The notes below the pieces were generated by a model, which was not told where the DNA came from, did not search any database, and saw only the letters and a list, made by a program, of their open reading frames with translations. The position numbers were made by a program, and so were the translations under genes. Positions 8,522 through 17,727 of a stretch of 64,000 nucleotides of DNA are shown here, piece after piece. Position 1 is the first letter of the stretch. Each line of letters begins with the position of its first letter. The DNA comes from Paenimyroides aestuarii (GTDB lineage: Bacteria; Bacteroidota; Bacteroidia; Flavobacteriales; Flavobacteriaceae). Location: assembly GCF_024628805.1 (NCBI RefSeq), contig NZ_CP102382.1:1426001-1490000 (forward strand), written 5' to 3'.

Positions 8522-10144
8522 TTACATTGCTTTTTTGTGATTGATTACTACATGCGAGTTTTGGTCGTTTTCGTAATCGCGATAAGATGTTTTAAAACCA
8601 AGTAATTCTACTTGTATGTTTTCTTCTTTTGCGCGAACATTTGCAAAATCTTGAATCATTTCTAAAACATCAGTAGTGATATAGGATGTATTGCGGGCAT
8701 CAATAATCACTTTTGAATCGGGATGAATGTTTTTAAGGGTTTTTTTAATGGCCGCTTTGTTTAAAAACGAAACCTCTTCGGCTAATTGAATGGTGATTTC
8801 ATCGGCATCATTCAGTTTTTCACGGCTTAGGTAGTACGCTCTTTTCATATTTCCTTGCAAAATATAAATAATCGAAATGGCTAAACCAATACCTACACCC
8901 TTTAATAAATCGGTGAAAACTACGGCTAAAACAGTAGCCACAAAAGGTATGAATTGATATTTGCCATTGTGCCAGAAATGTTTGAAAGTTGCAGGTTTTG
9001 CCAATCTGTATCCCACTAAAATTAATACAGCAGCCAATGTTGCCAACGGTATTAAATTTAATAAAAAAGGAATGGATAGCACACAAGCTAGTAACAATAC
9101 TCCATGAATAATAGCCGATGCCTTAGATGTGGCACCTGCGTTGGCATTTGCAGAACTGCGCACTACAACCGATGTCATTGGTAAACCACCTATTAACGAA
9201 CTTATTAAGTTGCCAATTCCTTGTGCTTTTAGCTCTAAATTGGTATCGGTGATGCGGCGTTTGGTATCTAATCGATCCGAAGCTTCAATGCACAATAAGG
9301 TTTCAATAGATGCCACTACAGCAATGGTTGCGCCAATTACCCAGACTTTTGGATTGGTAAAACCACTAAAATTGGGCAGTGTTATTAAATTTTTAAAATC
9401 TTCAACAGTTTGCGGAACCGGAAGGGGTACTAAATGTTCGGCACCAATAGCCAAAAAACTATTTGTTGCCACAAAGAACTGATTCAATAAAATACCTGCT
9501 ATTACAGCCACCAATGCTCCTGGCAACATTTTAATGCGTTTTAATATCGGAACGCGTTCCCAAGTGAGCAAAATAGCAATCGAAACAATGGTTACAACAA
9601 CAGCTCCTGGGTGAATATCATCAATTGATGATTTAAAATACTGAACTAATTCTTTAAAGTATTCTAAGTTAATTCCTCCGTTAAAAAGCTTTTGGTTTCC
9701 TTCATAATCTGTATCTATTCCAAATGCATGTGGTATTTGTTTTAAAACGATAATGATACCAATACCGGCAAGCATTCCTTCGATGACATTATTTGGAAAA
9801 TAATTAGAGATGCTTCCTGCACGAATAAAACCCAAAATCAATTGCAAAATACCTGCGATTAATCCTGCACAAAGGAACAATTCAAAGGCTTTTACATCGC
9901 CTCCCAAATCCGTAATGGCGGTTAATATAATGGCAGTTAAACCCGCTGCAGGTCCGGTTACAGATATGTTGGAATTACTGAGAGACCCCACCACAATACC
10001 ACCAATGATACCGGCAATAATCCCAGACAATGGCGGTGCACCCGATGCCAATGCAATGCCCAAACAAAGAGGTAAGGCAACTAAAAATACAACCAAACCA
10101 GGTGCAAAGTTCTGAGACAACTCTGCTTTAATACTTTTTTTCAT
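8522..10144 (-). CDS. SulP family inorganic anion transporter with STAS domain
   Basis: A 540-residue SLC26/SulP transporter. The membrane domain (about 1-410) has the family features: GLVVFLVALPLCLGIALASG at the first helix, the NISVTGPAAGLTA segment, and GGLPMTSVVVRSSANANAGA near the eighth helix. A compact STAS domain occupies about 440-530. Prokaryotic SulP proteins carry sulfate, bicarbonate (BicA) or other anions. With a beta-CA and an SbtA-like gene nearby, bicarbonate is the most likely cargo here, by context only. It converges on the SbtA-like gene with an inverted repeat between them. Confidence 0.93.
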   Translation of the reverse strand: MKKSIKAELSQNFAPGLVVFLVALPLCLGIALASGAPPLSGIIAGIIGGIVVGSLSNSNISVTGPAAGLTAIILTAITDLGGDVKAFELFLCAGLIAGILQLILGFIRAGSISNYFPNNVIEGMLAGIGIIIVLKQIPHAFGIDTDYEGNQKLFNGGINLEYFKELVQYFKSSIDDIHPGAVVVTIVSIAILLTWERVPILKRIKMLPGALVAVIAGILLNQFFVATNSFLAIGAEHLVPLPVPQTVEDFKNLITLPNFSGFTNPKVWVIGATIAVVASIETLLCIEASDRLDTKRRITDTNLELKAQGIGNLISSLIGGLPMTSVVVRSSANANAGATSKASAIIHGVLLLACVLSIPFLLNLIPLATLAAVLILVGYRLAKPATFKHFWHNGKYQFIPFVATVLAVVFTDLLKGVGIGLAISIIYILQGNMKRAYYLSREKLNDADEITIQLAEEVSFLNKAAIKKTLKNIHPDSKVIIDARNTSYITTDVLEMIQDFANVRAKEENIQVELLGFKTSYRDYENDQNSHVVINHKKAM

Positions 10145-10212
10145 AAAATCTATAATTAATTACATGTATAATTTTAGCATTTTGTTCCTGTGCAAAATAC
10201 CAAATGCGATCA

Positions 10213-10545
10213 TTATAGTTGTGGTTCAGGAGGTGGTGAAGGAATTTTAAAAACTAATATGTTACGAAGCTGTTGGCTGCATAAAAACAAAGAGCTGTTA
10301 AGTGCTTTTTTTGAACTAAACAAAACCTTTGCATTGCAAAAAAAGTGGTATTTTATTTCTTTTTCCTCTTCTTCGTTAAGGTTGTTGTTATTGTTTTTCG
10401 GTTTACTCTTAGACTGTGTTTCTTCTTCTTCATTCACTATCAAAGAATAAGTGTCCATATCGCTGTTTAAGGCATAAGAAATTGTGGGTGCAAATAAAAA
10501 GCACACGAATAATAATAATGTGGTAATATTGAAAAACTTAAACAT
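10213..10545 (-). CDS. Small exported protein with acidic-Asn low-complexity stretch
   Basis: With the start at ATG 10545 (MFKFFNITT) the product is 110 residues. It has a clear signal peptide (hydrophobic core LLLFVCFLFAP, likely cleavage after SYA near residue 23), then a low-complexity part with EEEE, a run of five Asn and a second EEEEKE, two cysteines, and a proline-rich end (PSPPPEPQ). No family is recognised. A TACATTTG box lies about 10 nt before the ATG, so the leader may be very short. The opposite strand also holds an open frame here, but it lacks export or domain logic. Confidence 0.6.
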   Translation of the reverse strand: MFKFFNITTLLLFVCFLFAPTISYALNSDMDTYSLIVNEEEETQSKSKPKNNNNNLNEEEEKEIKYHFFCNAKVLFSSKKALNSSLFLCSQQLRNILVFKIPSPPPEPQL

Positions 10546-10623
10546 ATCTAGCAAATGTAGTTTAAAGTTTTCTAAATGAGAATAATTGTAGGAATAAATG
10601 TTAAAGAATTTTGGCTAGAAATA

Positions 10624-10651
10624 AAAAAACATCCTTGAAAGGATGTTTTTT
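10624..10651 (-). terminator. Terminator of the tRNA-Gln pair
   Basis: The stem ACATCCTT/AAGGATGT with A/T runs on both sides lies directly after the second tRNA-Gln on the minus strand. It ends the tRNA transcript. Confidence 0.85.
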
Positions 10652-10652
10652 G

Positions 10653-10723
10653 TTGGTCTACTAGGACTCGAACCTAGAACGACTGAACCAAAATCAGCTG
10701 TGTTACCATTACACCATAGACCA
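10653..10723 (-). tRNA. tRNA-Gln(TTG), downstream copy
   Basis: Reverse-strand cloverleaf of 71 nt. The acceptor is TGGTCTA with TAGACCA and discriminator A; the D-arm is GTGTAATGGTAACAC; the anticodon loop TTTTGGT contains TTG; the T-arm holds GGTTCGAGTCC. CCA is not encoded. It differs from the upstream copy only at the fourth acceptor pair (T-A here, C-G there). Confidence 0.97.
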
Positions 10724-10753
10724 ATGGTATTGTGTGTAAAGAAGTCTTATTTG

Positions 10754-10824
10754 TTGGCCTACTAGGACTCGAACCTAGAACGACTGAACCAAAATCAGCT
10801 GTGTTACCATTACACCATAGGCCA
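10754..10824 (-). tRNA. tRNA-Gln(TTG), upstream copy
   Basis: Same 71-nt cloverleaf and TTG anticodon as the copy at 10653, with acceptor TGGCCTA/TAGGCCA. It is first in a two-tRNA unit read on the minus strand; a 30-nt spacer separates the two genes. A consensus promoter lies about 50 nt upstream. Confidence 0.97.
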
Positions 10825-10874
10825 ATAAAACTTGTGCAGTATAAAAAACCGTATTTGGTTAAATATTGCGAGTG

Positions 10875-10904
10875 CAAATGTAGTACAAAAAAAGAAAAGT
10901 GCAA
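10875..10904 (-). promoter_or_regulatory. Bacteroidota sigma-A promoter for the tRNA-Gln pair
   Basis: On the minus strand, TTG (10904-10902) and TACATTTG (10882-10875) are separated by 19 nt. This matches the TTG/TAnnTTTG consensus of Bacteroidetes housekeeping promoters. Predicted transcription would start about 45 nt before the first tRNA. Confidence 0.75.
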
Positions 10905-11007
10905 CAAAATCGTAGAATTTTTTTAAAAAAAATCTAAAAAAGCGCATCAATAAAAAAAAAACGTTTTCTTTGTAGTTCCTACTAAAAAAGTACAAAAAAA
11001 AGCTATT

Positions 11008-14000
11008 ATGTTGACAATCAATTTTAAAAAATGGAATACCATCATCGGATGGATTGCATTTTTAATTGCACTTGCAGTTTATACCATCACTTTAGAGCCC
11101 ACCGTTAGTTTTTGGGACTCTGGCGAATACATTGCTACTTCTGCAAAATTAGAAGTGGGTCACCCGCCTGGTGCACCGCTTTTTCAAATGCTGGGAGCAT
11201 TGGCTTCAACGTTTGCCAGTTCTCCCGATAAAATTGCTGCGGCTGTAAATATGGTTTCGGCTCTTTCCAGTGCCTTTGCTGTGTTGTTCATGTTTTGGTC
11301 GGCAACCAATATTTTAATGAAAGTTGTTAAAATAGGTACCGAAAAATTATCAAACAATACCGTAATCGCAGTTTTAGGCAGCTGTTTAATTGGTGCGTTA
11401 ACCTTTACTTTTTCAGATACTTTTTGGTTCAGCGCGGTGGAAACCGAAGTGTATGCCATGGCAACTTTTATGTTGGCTTTATTACTGTGGCTTGGTTTGC
11501 GTTGGATTGATGCGATTGATGAGCCCCGAGGCAACAAATGGTTGTTGTTGATTTCATTAGTTATAGGAATGTCTTTCGGTGTGCATTTTATGGCATTATT
11601 GGCAATACCTTCCATTGGTTATTTGTATTTCTTTAAAAAATATCCGCAGGTAACTGTTAAAAATTTCATCATTGCAAATATTGTAGTGGTAGCTATTTTG
11701 CTGGTTGTTTTTGGATTTCTACTTCCATATACCATGATTTTCTTCGGAAAGTCTGAAATCTTTTTTGTAAACTCAATTGGACTTCCGTTCAACGCAGGTT
11801 CTATCATAGCATTTGCAATCGTAGTTTCGTTATTTGTTATTGGATTAAAACTTACTCGCCAAAAGCAAAAACAGTTTGCAAACACCTTGATACTAAGTGT
11901 GATGTTTATCTTTATTGGGTTTTCGTGTTGGTTAATGTTGCCAATACGCGCGAACACTCAAATTCCAATTAATGAAAACAAACCGTCGGATGCAGCTGAA
12001 TTATTAGCTTATTACAATAGAGAGCAATACGGTTCGCGCTCGTTGTTTTACGATACCTATTTTACCATTAAATACGGAGCTGGCGATGCATTAGATCCCT
12101 CAAAACCTTACAAAGACGGTAAACCCAATTATGAACGCGATGAAACATCGGGCAAATACATTATGGTTACCGATGGAAAAGGGTCAGAGCCAAACTATTC
12201 CAGCCGCTTTAAAGGATTTTTACCGCGTGTTTGGGAGCCCGATATGGCTGTGAACTACATGACTTATACAAAACCGATTGACTTTAAATTGAAACCTGAG
12301 TTTGCTTCAGAACCTCAATTAATGGAAATGGCATCGCAGTTAAAAGCTCAAGTGCAGTCTGGAAGAATGTCGTTGCGTGAATACGATGATATTTTGAGAC
12401 AAATGGGCGAATATATTGATATTGACAAACCCGGTTTCTTTGATAATATGAGTTTTATGTTCAATTATCAGTTTGGATATATGTACACACGCTATTTAAT
12501 GTGGAATTTTGCAGGCCGACAAAATGATATTCAAGGTTATAATGATCGAATGAATGGAAACTGGATTTCGGGGATTAAGTTTTTAGATGAAATTCGTTTA
12601 GGTTCACAAGAAAATTTAACCAGCGATATGCTGAACAATAAAGGGCGAAACGTGTATTATATGTTGCCTTTTATTTTGGGCTTGGTTGGATTTATTTTTC
12701 ACTACCGCAAAGATCCAAAAACGTTTTATGTGTTGTTGGCATTGTTCTTATTTACAAGTTTTGCATTAAAAATATTCTTAAACGAACGCCCTTTTGAACC
12801 TCGTGAGCGCGATTATGCAGTAGTAGGTTCGTTCATGGTTTTCGCTATGTGGGTAGGTTATGGTGTGTATGCGATATACGAATTTTTATCAAGCAAAATA
12901 AACGCAAAAATTGCCTTACCGTTGGTTTTAGGTGTTACGCTTTTGGCATCGCCGGTATTAATGGCATCTGAAAATTGGGACGATCACGACCGTTCCGATA
13001 AATATACCGCTTTAGCTTTAGGTAGAGCTTATCTAGATTCATTAGATAAAAATGCAATTATATTTACTATTGGCGATAACGATACCTTCCCGCTTTGGTA
13101 TTTGCAAGAAGTAGAAGGATATCGTACCGATGTGCGTGTGGTTTGTACCACTTTGTTGCAAGCGGAATGGTATATTGACCAAATGAAAGTAAAAGCACAT
13201 CAATCAGAACCTTTGAAAATTCGATTCAATCACAAACAATATGCTGGTGAAAACATGTATTATGCGGCAGTTGCACCAACTGTTGATGAGCGCTTTGATT
13301 TGAATACTATTTTAGAATTCATTGCATCAGACGATCCAAGAGGAAAAATGGAAACCGAACGAGGAACATTCCTTACCCGTATTCCAACCAATAAATTCAG
13401 TTTGCCTGTTGACAAAGAAAAGGTTCTGAAAAATGGAACCATATCCCAACAATATGCTGATGAAATTGTAAATGAAATTCCTATTGATGTGAAAGCAAAT
13501 GCTTTATATCGTATGCGCATTATTATGTACGATATCATTGCGAACAACAATTGGGACAGACCTGTTTATTTTACAGGAGGATCTATCACAGACGAAGATT
13601 TCTTGTGGATGAAAGATTATCTGCAGTTAAATGGTCTGGTATATAAATTGGTTCCAATGAAAGCAGAACGTACATACGATATGCATCCATTGTATATTGG
13701 TTCTATTGATACCGATAAAATGTATGAAACAGTAACCAACTGGTATTGGGGTAATTTTGGAAGCCCAAATATTTATCACGATCCGGAAACCCGCAAAAAT
13801 TCAATGAATTTTAGAATCAACTTAGAGCGTTTGGCTACACAGTTGGTGAAAGAAGGTAAAACAGAAAAAGCTAAGAAAATTGTGGATTTAGCAATTCAAA
13901 ATTTCCCGATAGAATATTATTTGCCAAACGATCGAACAGCGAGTTATTTTGCTGTGGAGCCATTTGCAGATTTGTATTACGTGTTGGGCGAAAAGCACAA

Positions 14001-14331
14001 AGCGGCAACACTTGCAACTAAATTGTTTACCAAAGCCGAAGAAAATTTGAATTTCTATAAAGAAATGAAATTAAACGAACAGCGCGAATTTGGAATGGAC
14101 ATTATTAACGCATTTGAAACCGCATACCGTATTATTGATAATTGCAAATTGCATAAAGATACCGCTACGGTTGCTGCACTCACCAAGCGAATTGCACCGT
14201 TTGAAAAACATTTCAACCGCTATTTGAATGCTTATAAACAGCAACAAGAAGCCGAAGCTGAAATGATGCAACAAGAGCAACAAATGTTAAGAGATTCTGC
14301 CACACAAACAGTAGATTCGGTAAAACAATAA
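11008..14331 (+). CDS. DUF2723 membrane protein, TMEM260-like (putative glycosyltransferase)
   Basis: A 1,107-residue protein. The N-terminal half is polytopic: about a dozen helices, with the DUF2723 signature around residues 35-55 (FWDSGEYIA then GHPPGAPLF), a GT-C-like loop with acidic residues Asp37 and Glu40. A second helix cluster is near 550-655, followed by a large soluble domain and a C-terminal helical-repeat tail ending in a glutamine-rich coiled coil. DUF2723 is shared with TMEM260, a mammalian protein O-mannosyltransferase, so envelope protein glycosylation is plausible but not shown. A hairpin separates it from thiL. Confidence 0.88.
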   Translation: MLTINFKKWNTIIGWIAFLIALAVYTITLEPTVSFWDSGEYIATSAKLEVGHPPGAPLFQMLGALASTFASSPDKIAAAVNMVSALSSAFAVLFMFWSATNILMKVVKIGTEKLSNNTVIAVLGSCLIGALTFTFSDTFWFSAVETEVYAMATFMLALLLWLGLRWIDAIDEPRGNKWLLLISLVIGMSFGVHFMALLAIPSIGYLYFFKKYPQVTVKNFIIANIVVVAILLVVFGFLLPYTMIFFGKSEIFFVNSIGLPFNAGSIIAFAIVVSLFVIGLKLTRQKQKQFANTLILSVMFIFIGFSCWLMLPIRANTQIPINENKPSDAAELLAYYNREQYGSRSLFYDTYFTIKYGAGDALDPSKPYKDGKPNYERDETSGKYIMVTDGKGSEPNYSSRFKGFLPRVWEPDMAVNYMTYTKPIDFKLKPEFASEPQLMEMASQLKAQVQSGRMSLREYDDILRQMGEYIDIDKPGFFDNMSFMFNYQFGYMYTRYLMWNFAGRQNDIQGYNDRMNGNWISGIKFLDEIRLGSQENLTSDMLNNKGRNVYYMLPFILGLVGFIFHYRKDPKTFYVLLALFLFTSFALKIFLNERPFEPRERDYAVVGSFMVFAMWVGYGVYAIYEFLSSKINAKIALPLVLGVTLLASPVLMASENWDDHDRSDKYTALALGRAYLDSLDKNAIIFTIGDNDTFPLWYLQEVEGYRTDVRVVCTTLLQAEWYIDQMKVKAHQSEPLKIRFNHKQYAGENMYYAAVAPTVDERFDLNTILEFIASDDPRGKMETERGTFLTRIPTNKFSLPVDKEKVLKNGTISQQYADEIVNEIPIDVKANALYRMRIIMYDIIANNNWDRPVYFTGGSITDEDFLWMKDYLQLNGLVYKLVPMKAERTYDMHPLYIGSIDTDKMYETVTNWYWGNFGSPNIYHDPETRKNSMNFRINLERLATQLVKEGKTEKAKKIVDLAIQNFPIEYYLPNDRTASYFAVEPFADLYYVLGEKHKAATLATKLFTKAEENLNFYKEMKLNEQREFGMDIINAFETAYRIIDNCKLHKDTATVAALTKRIAPFEKHFNRYLNAYKQQQEAEAEMMQQEQQMLRDSATQTVDSVKQ

Positions 14332-14337
14332 ATCATA

Positions 14338-14361
14338 AAAGACGGTAGAAATACCGTCTTT
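14338..14361 (+). terminator. Terminator after the DUF2723 gene
   Basis: The stem AAAGACGGTA/TACCGTCTTT with a 4-nt loop starts 6 bp after the stop at 14331. The T-run is short, so read-through to thiL is possible. Confidence 0.65.
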
Positions 14362-14378
14362 ACTAATTAAAACAAGCA

Positions 14379-15431
14379 ATGTTAGAAAATAAAGATCAAA
14401 ACAAAACACCACTTGCACAATTGGGTGAATTTGGTTTAATCAATCAGCTCACAAAGCATTTTTCCATTCAACAAGAATCAACCCTAACATCAATAGGTGA
14501 TGATGCTGCCGTTTTAGATTTTAAATCGAAAAAAACAGTCGTTTCAACCGATTTATTAATAGAAGGCGTTCACTTTGATTTAAGTTATATGCCTTTGAAG
14601 CATTTAGGATATAAAGCAGTGGTTGTGAACCTATCCGATATTTGTGCGATGAACGCTGTGCCCACGCAAATTACGGTTTCTATCGCAGTTTCCAACCGAT
14701 TTCCGTTAGAAGCAATCGAAGAATTATATGAAGGCATTCGTTTAGCATGTAATTTTTATAAAGTAGATTTAGTAGGAGGGGATACCACATCAAGCACCAC
14801 AGGTTTGTTGGTAAGTGTCACCGCTTTAGGAGCTGCAAACGAAGATGAAATCACTTATCGCTCAGGTGCCAAAGAAAATGATTTATTGGTGGTAACTGGT
14901 GATATTGGGTCGGCATATATGGGGTTGCAGGTGTTAGAACGTGAAAAACAAGTTTTTTTGGTAAATCCGCAAAACCAACCCAATTTAGAAGATTATTCTT
15001 ACATAATTGAGCGCCAATTAAAACCAGAAGCCCGTACCGACATTAAAGAGCTTTTGCAGAAATTAGATGTGAAACCAACATCGATGATCGATGTTTCAGA
15101 CGGTATTTCCTCTGAAATCATGCATATTTGTAAAGCATCGAATGTAGGCTGTAATTTATACGAAGACAAACTGCCTCTTGACCCGCAGTTAATAAACGTT
15201 TGCGAAGAATTTAATTTAGACAGTACCACCATTGCTATAAACGGCGGCGAAGATTATGAATTATTGTTCACAGTGTCTATGAACGACTTTGAAAAAATCA
15301 AAGGAAACCCGCATTTATCAATTATAGGACATATAACAGCCGAAAACGAAGGCATACATTTAATAACCCGCGAGAATACTAAATTGGCACTAAAAGCCCG
15401 TGGTTGGAACGCATTAAACCAAGAAAAATAA
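14379..15431 (+). CDS. thiL: Thiamine-monophosphate kinase
   Basis: This cytosolic enzyme phosphorylates thiamine monophosphate to the coenzyme thiamine diphosphate. The 350-residue sequence shows the PurM/ThiL fold: GDDAAVLD near residue 42, STDLLIEGVHFD near 60, NLSDICAMNA near 88, VGGDTTSS near 130, and a C-terminal half with MIDVSDGIS and GGEDYELLF. These aspartates bind Mg-ATP and substrate. No TPP riboswitch is visible upstream. It follows a hairpin after the DUF2723 gene, and the next gene begins 4 bp after its stop. Confidence 0.95.
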   Translation: MLENKDQNKTPLAQLGEFGLINQLTKHFSIQQESTLTSIGDDAAVLDFKSKKTVVSTDLLIEGVHFDLSYMPLKHLGYKAVVVNLSDICAMNAVPTQITVSIAVSNRFPLEAIEELYEGIRLACNFYKVDLVGGDTTSSTTGLLVSVTALGAANEDEITYRSGAKENDLLVVTGDIGSAYMGLQVLEREKQVFLVNPQNQPNLEDYSYIIERQLKPEARTDIKELLQKLDVKPTSMIDVSDGISSEIMHICKASNVGCNLYEDKLPLDPQLINVCEEFNLDSTTIAINGGEDYELLFTVSMNDFEKIKGNPHLSIIGHITAENEGIHLITRENTKLALKARGWNALNQEK

Positions 15432-15435
15432 AAAC

Positions 15436-16602
15436 ATGATGATGAAAAATATTTTTACTTTTTTGCTGATTCTGATATCAACTAGTATATTAGGTCAGAC
15501 CAAATATGAGTTAGGCTATTACATTGACCAGTCTGGTAATAAGATTGAGGGCGAAATTTCTGAAATAAGAGCCGATAAATTTCCATCAGAATTTTATATT
15601 AAAAAAGACAATCAACAAATTAAGATGGAGACCAAGTTTGTAAACGAGATTAGTTATGGAGCTGTTTATTTTGTAAAAAAGAGATTTAAATTCGATCCAA
15701 GTGTACGCTATGAAATTGGAAATCTTGATTTTAATAAAAATTTAAATTTAGTCGAAACTGAAGATTTTTTACAACGCTTAGTAGATGGTCAATACACATT
15801 ATATAGATATATTCATAATGGAGTTGCAAGCTATTTTTATCAGCGTGGCGATAACGAAATTACTACTTTAATATATAAAAAGTATCGTGGTAAAAATTAT
15901 ACCATAAATGAAAATAATGACTTTAAAGTGCAATTATTGCACGATGTAAAGAATAACAAATACAACAATTTAGATGATTATTTTACTTTAAGATATACAC
16001 AAGAAAATTTAGAAGACTATTTTAAAGAAGCCAATGGAATATCATTTAATAGGTTAAAGAAACAAAAGGTTCTATTTAATTTTTTTGTAGGCTATTCTAT
16101 GCACACTATGGATTTAAACTTTTTATCAAATATTGATCAAAAAACACATAATGGCTTAACCGTTATGCCCGAGTTAGAGTTTATGTTTAACAGGTTTGCT
16201 ATAAACCCAACTAGTTTTTACGTCAATGGTAAGTTACACACTTTCAAAAGTGAATTTATTGAAGAATATGTGAGAGAGAATTGGCATCATACCGTTGATT
16301 ATAAATCTTTGTATGTTTCAATAGGTGCTAAGCAATATTTTATGTCATCTCCAAATATTCAATTTTATGGTAAGTTTGGTGTAGGAATTAATAATCCCAT
16401 TAAATATAAAATCAACTCTCCTGAAGAAGCTAGAAGGTTAAGATTAATTGTTTTAGATAGATTTGCTGGTGGTATTAATACAGGTTTGGGAGCTAAATTG
16501 TTCAATTCAATCCTGGTTGAAGTTAATTATGATTTTGTGTTTAATACTTTATATATAAATAAAAACACGGCATTGAACTTTAAGATTGGCTACACCTTCT
16601 AA
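15436..16602 (+). CDS. Exported protein, probable outer-membrane barrel
   Basis: A 388-residue protein (or 386 if the third of three consecutive ATGs is used) with an N-terminal signal peptide ending near LGQ. The first half is mixed (KYELGYYIDQSGNKIEGEI, then several beta-strands). The second half, from about residue 205, has amphipathic strands with glycine and aromatic residues and ends in FKIGYTF, a terminal aromatic typical of outer-membrane beta-barrels. No named family is recognised. It starts 4 bp after thiL and a terminator follows. Confidence 0.75.
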   Translation: MMMKNIFTFLLILISTSILGQTKYELGYYIDQSGNKIEGEISEIRADKFPSEFYIKKDNQQIKMETKFVNEISYGAVYFVKKRFKFDPSVRYEIGNLDFNKNLNLVETEDFLQRLVDGQYTLYRYIHNGVASYFYQRGDNEITTLIYKKYRGKNYTINENNDFKVQLLHDVKNNKYNNLDDYFTLRYTQENLEDYFKEANGISFNRLKKQKVLFNFFVGYSMHTMDLNFLSNIDQKTHNGLTVMPELEFMFNRFAINPTSFYVNGKLHTFKSEFIEEYVRENWHHTVDYKSLYVSIGAKQYFMSSPNIQFYGKFGVGINNPIKYKINSPEEARRLRLIVLDRFAGGINTGLGAKLFNSILVEVNYDFVFNTLYINKNTALNFKIGYTF

Positions 16603-16608
16603 AAAAAA

Positions 16609-16645
16609 ACGCAAAGTTTACAAGTTGTAAACTTTGTGTTTTTTC
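16609..16645. terminator. Bidirectional terminator
   Basis: A 14-bp stem (GCAAAGTTTACA with TGTAAACTTTGT, one wobble) is preceded by an A-run and followed by TTTTTTC. It serves the exported-protein gene on plus and the MscS gene on minus. Confidence 0.85.
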
Positions 16646-16705
16646 TTCATTACCACCCTAAAAAACTCCAATCTATAACGGAATAGTTTAGGTTTATGAA
16701 TTGGG

Positions 16706-17656
16706 TTATTTTATTTCCGGTTTTTCGCCAATAATACGCATTTCTTGCTGAGGGAACGGAATATTGATACCTGCTTTGTCTAGAGCAACTTTTATTTCTT
16801 GTTGCAAGCTGTTGCGTGCAGCCCAATAATCGTCTTTGCTTGCCCATGCACGAATGGTTAAGTTTACGGAACTATCTGCTAATTCACTTACAAAAACATC
16901 GGGTGCGGGTTCTTTAATAACGCGTGGATCATTGTTTAAAATATCTAAAATCACTCTTTGTGCGGTTTGGATATTGTCTTCGTAACTAATACCCACAAGA
17001 TATTCAAAACGGCGATTGGTTATTTTACTAAAGTTGCGAATCACCGAGTTTGCTAACGCCCCGTTCGGGCTAAAAACTTTAATCCCTTGTGCTGTGGTTA
17101 AGGTAGTGTACAATAAATCTATTTTATCTACTGTGCCGTCTGTTCCAGCTGAATTTTCTATATAATCACCTACTTCAAATGGTCGGAATAATAAAATCAA
17201 CACGCCACCTGCAAAGTTTGATAACGATCCTTGCAACGCTAAACCTACTGCCAAAACCAAACCAGATAATGCTCCTAAAATAGCGGTTGTTTGGAAACCT
17301 AAGTTAGCGGCAACCGATAAAAACAATAAAGCATATAAAATAAATTTGATAATCGATAGTAAAAAACCTCTCAATGACACATCTACATTGCGCTTTTCAA
17401 ATCGGTTTTTTACAATTTTTAAAACGGTTCTAATGATGAATAGACCTACAATAAGAAAAAGTATTGCTTTTACAACTGCGGGAATTGCATCTATAAGCAT
17501 AGCAATGAATTTTTCCATGTAAATTGAAGCATCGTTTACAACGGACGTTATTCCATCTTTCATAGTTTCAGGTTTTAAATCGTTTACTAATTGTTTTTCT
17601 TCTGCTGCCAAAGACAAAGAATCTTTAGCGGCTTGAATAATGGTATCTTTTTTCAT
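16706..17656 (-). CDS. mscS: Small-conductance mechanosensitive channel (MscS family)
   Basis: A 316-residue inner-membrane channel that opens under membrane tension to release solutes. There are three hydrophobic segments between about residues 50 and 150. The third, pore-lining one holds the Gly/Ala pattern (ILGALSGLVLAVGLALQGSLSNFAGG), followed by ILLFRPFEVGDYIE, the start of the MscS beta domain. The C-terminal alpha/beta cage part runs to PFPQQEMRI. An extra N-terminal helix of about 45 residues precedes the channel. Together with MscL at 62830 it gives the cell two osmotic safety valves in this window. Confidence 0.93.
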   Translation of the reverse strand: MKKDTIIQAAKDSLSLAAEEKQLVNDLKPETMKDGITSVVNDASIYMEKFIAMLIDAIPAVVKAILFLIVGLFIIRTVLKIVKNRFEKRNVDVSLRGFLLSIIKFILYALLFLSVAANLGFQTTAILGALSGLVLAVGLALQGSLSNFAGGVLILLFRPFEVGDYIENSAGTDGTVDKIDLLYTTLTTAQGIKVFSPNGALANSVIRNFSKITNRRFEYLVGISYEDNIQTAQRVILDILNNDPRVIKEPAPDVFVSELADSSVNLTIRAWASKDDYWAARNSLQQEIKVALDKAGINIPFPQQEMRIIGEKPEIK

Positions 17657-17727
17657 TTCATTTTTTTATTTACAAAAATAAAAAAAGAGATGCGGAAAAC
17701 ATCTCTTTCTTTCGATTTAACTTTTGT

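Noticed and set aside
9129..10115. Plus-strand open frames of 117 and 101 codons inside the SulP gene
   Set aside because: They mirror the codon pattern of the SulP helices and carry no domain of their own.
10190..10450. Plus-strand 86-codon frame opposite the small exported protein
   Set aside because: The minus-strand reading has a proper signal peptide; the plus reading is Ser/Leu repeats from the antisense of Glu/Asn runs.
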